DNA from: Salinicoccus albus DSM 19776
GTDB taxonomy: Bacteria > Bacillota > Bacilli > Staphylococcales > Salinicoccaceae
Assembly (NCBI RefSeq): GCF_000385175.1
Contig: NZ_ARQJ01000031.1
Span: 62,001 to 126,000 of the forward strand
DNA: 64,000 bases
Direction of reading: 5' to 3'
The notes below the pieces were generated by a model. The model searched no databases. It saw nothing but the letters and a program-made list of their open reading frames with translations, and was not told the origin of the DNA. Made by a program: the position numbers and the translations under genes. Shown here piece by piece: positions 58,640 to 64,000 of this stretch; the first letter of the stretch is position 1, and every line of letters starts with the position of its first letter.

Positions 58640-59206
58640 TCATTCACTCCATCGGTACATGCCGAGTCTGTACCCCCACAGCTTGATTAGTTCGCTCCGC
58701 CATATATAGAATGAGTTCCCGCCTTCATGCCAGCGCTCTCCGTCTGCGTTTAATGCAGAGATATACCGGAATTCAATACTCCCATCGTTCACTTTGTCAT
58801 AAATATGTTTCGCTCGCTTAATATGATAATCGCTGGTAACGACGAGTGCTGAAGTCATGCCGCGGGCGCGCATGACCTCCATGGTGATGGCGGCATTGGT
58901 ATAGGTGCTGGTGGCTTCGTAGTCTTTGATCAACGCGTCTTCTGGGATACCGTGGGCAACGGCAAGTGCTGTACTTTGTGAAGATGTTTCAGATTCAATC
59001 ACCGGGGTGATTAGAATATAGTCTGCATGCCCTGCATGATAGAGTTCTGCGGTCTTTTCCATGCGCCCCGCGTCACCGCCGACCAGTACAATGAGGTCAC
59101 TGTCGACCGGTGTATCTGAATAGCTATGGTTGAAGCTGTCAATCAACGCAACCACGATAAGCATTAAAACCATACATATGACAATGATTGTTATTCTAAT
59201 CTTCAT
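58640..59206 (-). CDS. ydcF: YdcF-family membrane-anchored protein (copy 2)
   Basis: 188 residues with one N-terminal transmembrane helix and an external YdcF domain: SDLIVLVGGDAGRMEKTAELY, LITPV, STYTNAAITMEVM and VVTSDYHIKRAKHIYDKV. It matches the protein at 32591 throughout, including the C-terminal motif (GERW..., YRxGxYxW), so the two are paralogues 26 kb apart. Here it lies at the edge of a surface polysaccharide cluster on the same strand. Its biochemical role is unsettled. Confidence 0.82.
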   Translation of the reverse strand: MKIRITIIVICMVLMLIVVALIDSFNHSYSDTPVDSDLIVLVGGDAGRMEKTAELYHAGHADYILITPVIESETSSQSTALAVAHGIPEDALIKDYEATSTYTNAAITMEVMRARGMTSALVVTSDYHIKRAKHIYDKVNDGSIEFRYISALNADGERWHEGGNSFYIWRSELIKLWGYRLGMYRWSE

Positions 59207-59304
59207 TGGCCCACCTCATTTAAGCATTGGACGCCGGACACAGCCATTCCCTGCTCGTATCAATTTTCTGTACTCGAGCTGTCTGGTTCGAATATGTATA
59301 CAAA

Positions 59305-59337
59305 TTCCGAAGGCTGCTCATCAAACAACCTTCGGAA
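59305..59337 (-). terminator. terminator of the polysaccharide cluster
   Basis: On the minus strand TTCCGAAGG and CCTTCGGAA flank a 15-nt loop and lead into TTTGTAT, just after the stop of the FemAB-like gene. Confidence 0.75.
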
Positions 59338-59343
59338 TAAACA

Positions 59344-60354
59344 TCAGCCGGCCACTTTTTTCGTTGGTACTCTTGGCGCTCTGTAGGCCGGGAAAAATTC
59401 AGTATTTTCATCCGTGCCTGCCAGCCGGCACAGTTCGTGATACACCGCCCGATTCCATATTTTCCTGCCAATATGGAACTTGAATTCTGTGTTTTTGGAG
59501 AATCTTTTCTTGAATTTCAGCACACTGTCATCCACATCATTGGAAACCCCGCCGCCATAATGGATGACGGAGTAATGATTCTTCTTCCCCCAATTCATTG
59601 CCGTATACTTGAGCAGATAAGCTGGTGAATGATTCAGATACTTTGTTTTCGTACCGTTCAAATGATCGTGTATGACATTACCTGAGATGAAATAGAGCCC
59701 CATGGCGATGATCTCGTCGTCATAGGAAACACTTGTTGTAATAATGTTTTCTGGAAACTTTTGCTTCATTTCATAGAAATATCTGTGGTCAAAGTAATAA
59801 AAGCCGGTAGCATCATTCCGCTTCATCGTCTCGTTATAAATGTTTATGAACGCTTCGATATGATCAAAACCTTCAGTCAGGGTACATGAAATCCTTTCGT
59901 CCCTGAACAGTTTCCGGACCCGTCTGCGTGCAGTCGCACAAAATTCTTCCTGGAATGTATCTTCATAATTCTCCAGATCCGTTCCTACAGTATTCCGTAT
60001 ATACTCGACATCATATATCTTTCTGAATGGATTCTGATTCTGAAATATGGGGTTGAATCTGACAAACTCCGCGACGATATTATTCGTGTTGCAGTACTCA
60101 GAGAAACGTTTTTCAAACGCTGCAAGCAGGCCGTCCAGATCCGTATAGTGATGCACAACCGGTCCCCCGTAGCCGTAAGGAGTGATCAGATCGTAATACG
60201 TTTCGCCGTCCACCTGCGTATCGATCGCCCGTTTGATCGCACTGAGCGTCATATGCCCATACCTGTTCTTTACTTCGAAAAAGATCGCTTCCCCGCTTTC
60301 AATCAGCTCATTGACCTGTGCGTATTCCCTCGTAAAGTAGATATCATTGTTCAT
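59344..60354 (-). CDS. FemAB/GNAT-like acyltransferase of the polysaccharide cluster
   Basis: 336 residues with a FemAB-type double-GNAT layout: N-terminal LITPYGYGGPVV, ATARRRVRKLFRDERISC in the middle and a C-terminal GNAT half (IITTSVSYDDEIIAMGLYFISGNVIHDHLNG, YSVIHYGGGVSNDVDDSVLKFKKRFS). Such proteins attach aminoacyl or acyl groups to lipid-linked or nucleotide sugars. Acting after the aminotransferase encoded 43 bases upstream, it may acylate the amino group of a rare amino sugar. No transmembrane segment. The last gene before the terminator. Confidence 0.7.
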   Translation of the reverse strand: MNNDIYFTREYAQVNELIESGEAIFFEVKNRYGHMTLSAIKRAIDTQVDGETYYDLITPYGYGGPVVHHYTDLDGLLAAFEKRFSEYCNTNNIVAEFVRFNPIFQNQNPFRKIYDVEYIRNTVGTDLENYEDTFQEEFCATARRRVRKLFRDERISCTLTEGFDHIEAFINIYNETMKRNDATGFYYFDHRYFYEMKQKFPENIITTSVSYDDEIIAMGLYFISGNVIHDHLNGTKTKYLNHSPAYLLKYTAMNWGKKNHYSVIHYGGGVSNDVDDSVLKFKKRFSKNTEFKFHIGRKIWNRAVYHELCRLAGTDENTEFFPAYRAPRVPTKKVAG

Positions 60355-60397
60355 AGTAAGCCCTCCCCATGGATATTTTTAGCGGTCACTCTAAAAC

Positions 60398-61552
60398 TTA
60401 CGCGATCACTTTATCCGAAGAGACGATTTGTCTGAACAATCTTATGACTCTGCTGATTTCCTCTACGGTCATCTTTGTATCTGAAGGCAGACAGATACCA
60501 TTTTCAAAAAGGTACTTCGAGTGATCCGCCCTGTCACTGAAATAATCACAACCTTTGAAAAGCGGCTGCATATGAAGGGGCTTCCAGACCGGACGGGCTT
60601 CTATATTACCCTCAGCGAAATACTTGATCACTTCACCGGCATCTGTCCCCAATTTTTGGGGATCTATCGTAAGTGTGGAAAGCCATCGGGTGTGAAATGC
60701 GCCATCCATTTCCGGCATGAATTGTATACCATTCACATCTCCCAGGCCATATACATACTGTTCAAAGATGGCACGCTTCTGGCTGATCCTGTCTTCCAGC
60801 ACTTCCATCTGACCTCTGCCGATTCCTGCACTCACATTGCTTAAACGATAATTGTATCCCACATTCTCATGCTGGTAATGCATCGTATTTTCTTTGGACT
60901 GGGTCGCTTTCTTCAATGCTTTTTCGATGAGTATTTCTTCGTCGGAGACGATCATCCCGCCGCCTGAAGTCGTGATTATCTTATTACCATTGAATGAAAA
61001 GATACCAAATTTACCAAATGAGCCGCTCATCCGCCCTTTGTACATGGCGCCCAGCGACTCCGCGGCATCTTCAACGATCGGCACCCCGTATCTGTTGCAA
61101 ATATCAACGAGTTCATCCATTTTCGCAGACTGGCCATAAAGATTGACGATGATAACTGCTTTTGGGAGTTTCCCTTTCATCTGATAAAAATCCAGTGCAT
61201 TTTCCAGAGCTGACGGAGACATATTCCAGCTCTCCATGTCTGAATCGATGAAGGCAGGTTCCGCCCCAAGATAAAGGACCGGATTCGCACTTGCCACAAA
61301 AGTTAAGGAAGAACAGAGTACGGTATCGCCCTTACCCACCCCCAGCAGATCCAGGGCAAGATGTATTGCCCCTGTCCCGCTGTTGAGTGCACAGGCTGCT
61401 TTTATACCTGTATATTCCCTGACCTGTTTTTCAAATATATCGATATTCCTGCCTAATGGCGCAATCCAGTTTGTCTTGAACGCTTCTTTGACATATTTCT
61501 TTTCACTGCCCCCCATATGCGGGGACGATAAAAGTATCCTGTTTTGAGACAT
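60398..61552 (-). CDS. DegT/DnrJ/EryC1-family PLP sugar aminotransferase
   Basis: About 384 residues. Landmarks: PLGRNIDIFEKQVREYTG, LNSGTGAIHLAL, VEDAAESLGA and the PLP Lys in FSFNGNKIITTSGGG. It transfers an amino group to a 4-keto (or 3-keto) nucleotide sugar in surface-polysaccharide synthesis, as PglE/WecE-type enzymes do. ATG 61552 sits 7 bases after GAGAGGTG; the frame's further upstream portion to 61624 is not needed. Cotranscribed with the sugar transferase and a FemAB-like acyltransferase, a normal set for a bacillosamine-like or other amino sugar. Confidence 0.88.
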   Translation of the reverse strand: MSQNRILLSSPHMGGSEKKYVKEAFKTNWIAPLGRNIDIFEKQVREYTGIKAACALNSGTGAIHLALDLLGVGKGDTVLCSSLTFVASANPVLYLGAEPAFIDSDMESWNMSPSALENALDFYQMKGKLPKAVIIVNLYGQSAKMDELVDICNRYGVPIVEDAAESLGAMYKGRMSGSFGKFGIFSFNGNKIITTSGGGMIVSDEEILIEKALKKATQSKENTMHYQHENVGYNYRLSNVSAGIGRGQMEVLEDRISQKRAIFEQYVYGLGDVNGIQFMPEMDGAFHTRWLSTLTIDPQKLGTDAGEVIKYFAEGNIEARPVWKPLHMQPLFKGCDYFSDRADHSKYLFENGICLPSDTKMTVEEISRVIRLFRQIVSSDKVIA

Positions 61553-61641
61553 GCTATAGCACCTCTCCCTTAATTGGATTATTATATTACATTGGTTTTC
61601 AGTATCATAATGACTTCCCGACAAAGTTTATGATGTGATAC

Positions 61642-62310
61642 TCATTTCCCAATAGAATTTCTTTTCATTTCAGGGTCTGATTCCATCTTTCCTGAAATTA
61701 CGTATATTTCATCCATTTTTCCCTTATTTCCTGTAAACGCCTGGACCGTACTCTCCCCTTCCTGGCTGATGCCTTCGCTCTGCAATACTTTTCGGACGGT
61801 CATATATAGGATCTTCACATCCAGCCGAAACGTGTGGTTTTCAATATACCAGACATCCATTTCGAATTTTTCTGGCCATGGCAGGGTGTTGCGTCCGTTC
61901 ACCTGCGCCCATCCGGTAATCCCCGGCCTTACCTCGTGACGCTTCATCTGCCGTGTATTGTACAGTGGAAGATATTCTGTCAATAAAGGTCTGGGACCGA
62001 CGAGACTCAGATCGCCCTTGATGACGTTGATCAGCTGAGGCAGCTCGTCCAGGCTGTATTTGCGAATCATCTGTCCGGTGGGCCTCAGACGCAGCGTATC
62101 CGGCAGCAGTTTGCCGAACGCATCGGTTTCATCCGTCATGGTCCTGAACTTGTACAGTTCAAAACATTCTCCGTTTCGACCCGGTCTGATCTGCCTGAAG
62201 AGCAGCGGGGCACCCAGCTCCCGATGCACCAAAATTGCAGTGACCGCCATGACAGGCAGAAGGAGGATCAGAAGCAGGACAGCTGCCGCCAAATCGAACA
62301 GTCGTTTCAT
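61642..62310 (-). CDS. undecaprenyl-phosphate sugar phosphotransferase (initiating)
   Basis: 222-residue bacterial sugar transferase (PglC/Cap5M-like): a single N-terminal hydrophobic re-entrant segment (LFDLAAAVLLLILLLPVMAV), the catalytic Asp-Glu neighbourhood and the markers YKFRTMTDE, YSLDELPQLINV, GDLSLVGPRPLL and RPGITGWAQVNGRN. It moves a phospho-sugar from UDP-sugar to undecaprenyl phosphate, starting repeat-unit synthesis. The size indicates the small monotopic form without extra transmembrane helices. The aminotransferase downstream suggests a diacetylated amino sugar donor. Confidence 0.92.
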   Translation of the reverse strand: MKRLFDLAAAVLLLILLLPVMAVTAILVHRELGAPLLFRQIRPGRNGECFELYKFRTMTDETDAFGKLLPDTLRLRPTGQMIRKYSLDELPQLINVIKGDLSLVGPRPLLTEYLPLYNTRQMKRHEVRPGITGWAQVNGRNTLPWPEKFEMDVWYIENHTFRLDVKILYMTVRKVLQSEGISQEGESTVQAFTGNKGKMDEIYVISGKMESDPEMKRNSIGK

Positions 62311-62363
62311 AAATCAGTACTCCCCTCTTAATTAGAGTATTGATCCTGTGATTCTTTAATCAT

Positions 62364-63722
62364 TTACGCGTCTGCATCCAATTCGTTGATGATGAACCGG
62401 ATTTTACCACTTTTCTCTTTGGGTATCTCATCCATATAGTTGAAAACATAGGTGTTGTCCTTGCCCAGCCGACGAGCCAGCCTGCCTCTGATCACCGTTT
62501 CATCCGCGCTTTCAAAATCATCTTCCACTGCGAGGTTCACCACAAATTGATCTCTTTCTTTTTGGACGAACTGCATTTGTATGATTTTTTCTTCAAAGCC
62601 GTCAGCAACCCATGAAATGTTCACGCTGGTCACTTTATTGGACTGGCTGCCGAGCAGGTAGTCCGATTGTCTCCCGATAATTCTCTGTATCTGGACATCG
62701 TCAACAAAGGAATTCAGGTACGCCCGCCCGGAATGAATTTCAACCTGATCTCCGATTCTGTAGCGGACGATCGGCGTTGCATCATTGATGTAGCTGGTCA
62801 CAATCATTTCATACAGATGATGTCCGGTTTTCTCGAACTCAATCAGCCCTGTCTCATGCCCGATCCGATACTGGCCATCATCAGTCCCATAGATGAACGG
62901 GGCGCCTTCGGCAGTAGAGTACTGATCAATGACCTTCGTATCAAATGCATTTTCTATATCTGCTTTCACATGAGGCAGAAGGGTTTCAGCATTCGGGAAC
63001 ACCGCTTTAACATCAAAGTCCGGCCTCAGATGATTCGACAGTATATATTTCGCCACCATATGAATGGTTGAAGGATACCCATCCAATGCAGCCGGTTTGA
63101 ATCTTTGAAGATTTTTATATACATGTTTCACATTCTGCGGCGTAATATGGCAAGATGCATAAAGCATCTGATCCATCGCCAGATTATACCGCCAGAGTAC
63201 ATTTTTGTGTTTCGGCGGTGTCAGTTCCTGACCGGTAAACGACGCGCGTCTCGAGAAAGGTTCGACCCCATTTGTTACTTTGATGTAGTCCAGATAGGCC
63301 ATCCGCTCTGCACGGTCATACTCTGAATCATAGACAGCCAGATTAGCTCCGGTCGTGCCGCTCGTTCTGGATTTACGCAATATGCCTGCTTTATGGGAGC
63401 GCGCATCCAGTGCATTGCGCAGATCCGATTTTGTCGTCACCGGCAGGGCCAGAAAACTTTCAATGATATGCGCTTCATCGATTTCAATATTCCGGTAGAC
63501 TGGAATGTTTCGTTTCAAATGATACATCAACTTAATCAGGGACTGGGTTTCATCAATACCGCCCTGCATGAAATGTTTGAGTGATGCCTGATATAAATGG
63601 CTGTATCGTTCCCGCCGTAATTTATAACCATAGAGACTGGTCATCACATTTTGTAAAAACACCGGCGATTTGTAGTAAAAATTATGCACCGAGGTATCCA
63701 TCGTTCTTTTCAGCAACCGCAT
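62364..63722 (-). CDS. capK: CapK-like adenylate-forming protein (PaaK family)
   Basis: About 452 residues related to phenylacetate-CoA ligase. ATP-binding loop SRTSGTTGANLAVY, DQYSTAEGAP and IVRYRIGDQVEI in the centre, and the C-terminal lid with PKEKSGKIRFII. CapK homologues in capsule and exopolysaccharide loci are thought to activate an acyl or amino-acyl group, though biochemical proof is limited. ATG 63722 has GGGAG in front and overlaps the glycosyltransferase by 41 bases; ATG 63701 is an alternative. It may supply the acyl group for the FemAB-like or another transferase here. Confidence 0.83.
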   Translation of the reverse strand: MRLLKRTMDTSVHNFYYKSPVFLQNVMTSLYGYKLRRERYSHLYQASLKHFMQGGIDETQSLIKLMYHLKRNIPVYRNIEIDEAHIIESFLALPVTTKSDLRNALDARSHKAGILRKSRTSGTTGANLAVYDSEYDRAERMAYLDYIKVTNGVEPFSRRASFTGQELTPPKHKNVLWRYNLAMDQMLYASCHITPQNVKHVYKNLQRFKPAALDGYPSTIHMVAKYILSNHLRPDFDVKAVFPNAETLLPHVKADIENAFDTKVIDQYSTAEGAPFIYGTDDGQYRIGHETGLIEFEKTGHHLYEMIVTSYINDATPIVRYRIGDQVEIHSGRAYLNSFVDDVQIQRIIGRQSDYLLGSQSNKVTSVNISWVADGFEEKIIQMQFVQKERDQFVVNLAVEDDFESADETVIRGRLARRLGKDNTYVFNYMDEIPKEKSGKIRFIINELDADA

Positions 63723-64000
63723 CACCCTGCTCTCCCAGAGAATTATAGAATTTCAGAAGCGCTTCCTGCATGTGACGTCTGTCAAAATGACCGGCAGCAA
63801 AATTACGGGCCTGATCCGCCAGACGTCTCCGTTTCTCTGCATCGTGTATCAGATCATCCAAAGCAGCCGTCAGACCTTCTGCGCCCATCCTTTTGACAAT
63901 GATCCCTGTCCGCCCGTCAAGCACCGTGTCTCTGGCACCGGTGGCGTCAAACGTCACGACCGGCACCCCCATCGCCTGAGCTTCAATGCTGACGTTGCCG
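63682..64000 (-). CDS. glycosyltransferase family 4, C-terminal part (cut by window end)
   Basis: The last 100 or so residues of a GT-B glycosyltransferase. The nucleotide-sugar motif reads EAQAMGVPVVTFDATGARD, then GIIVKRMGAEGLTAALDDLIHDAEKRRRLADQARNFA. The gene enters from beyond 64000, so start and length are unknown. It overlaps the capK-like gene and is on the same strand, extending the surface polysaccharide cluster upstream. Confidence 0.88.
   Translation of the reverse strand, partial: GNVSIEAQAMGVPVVTFDATGARDTVLDGRTGIIVKRMGAEGLTAALDDLIHDAEKRRRLADQARNFAAGHFDRRHMQEALLKFYNSLGEQGDAVAEKNDGYLGA

Overview
The window reads as a chromosome segment of a low-to-moderate GC Gram-positive (Bacillota, class Bacilli). 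Strong AGGAGG-type ribosome sites, several TTG/GTG starts, CcpA-type cre sites, PRD-containing PTS regulators, a GbsR-type regulator, a CidR-like LysR protein and a CapK/undecaprenyl-sugar-transferase surface polysaccharide cluster all fit. A salt-tolerant Staphylococcaceae relative (Salinicoccus- or Jeotgalicoccus-like) is my best guess; the genus is inference only.

Layout. 1-5.2 kb: a tandem palindromic repeat array, then a cre-controlled acetoin/2-oxoacid dehydrogenase operon (E3, E1 alpha, E1 beta, E2). 5.5-15.7 kb: a complete minus-strand phosphonate operon, in transcription order phnG-H-I-J-K-M-L, a PHP-type phosphodiesterase, then the transporter phnD-C-E-E. Its PhnJ lacks three of the four cysteines required in E. 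coli PhnJ, and its PhnK carries a Cys4 zinc-ribbon-like insertion. 15.9-18.5 kb: NhaC-type antiporter plus opine-type dehydrogenase. 18.7-24.3 kb: acyltransferase, GntR regulator with a 26-bp perfect palindrome, a GbsR/isochorismatase/betaine-binding-protein group, and a creatinase-like M24 protein. 24.5-30.7 kb: an ascorbate-type PTS operon with its own PRD regulator and a full-length transketolase. 30.8-34.7 kb: a decaying uronate module (intact SDR, truncated uxuA), small genes and a LysR regulator. 34.9-37.7 kb: an AT-rich peptidase/Na+ symporter pair.

37.8-45.0 kb: a sulfoquinovose (plant sulfolipid sugar) cluster of symporter, YihQ-type sulfoquinovosidase, fucose-isomerase-like sugar isomerase, PfkA-family kinase and GntR regulator, with no aldolase nearby. 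45.3-49.8 kb: a truncated PTS gene beside a compact cell-envelope stress unit in which an ECF sigma/anti-sigma pair sits between a lipoprotein sortase and a secreted two-repeat protein. Both flanking genes carry the same promoter-like motif with identical spacing, which predicts the sigma regulon. 49.9-53.9 kb: short aconitase, acyl-CoA-dehydrogenase-like flavoprotein, two tiny membrane ORFs and a tRNA-Thr(GGU). 53.9-58.3 kb: PTS EIIBC, ChbG-type deacetylase, GH4 6-phospho-alpha-glucosidase and GntR regulator. 58.6-64 kb: a second YdcF protein and a surface polysaccharide cluster running off the window end.

Three intergenic arrays (1-233, 5261-5383, 15792-15873) share an exact 41-bp period and the same architecture, an 8-bp arm, a 16-18 nt interior, the inverted arm and a short linker. 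Their arm sequences differ between loci, so they look like one family of locus-diversified palindromic repeats.
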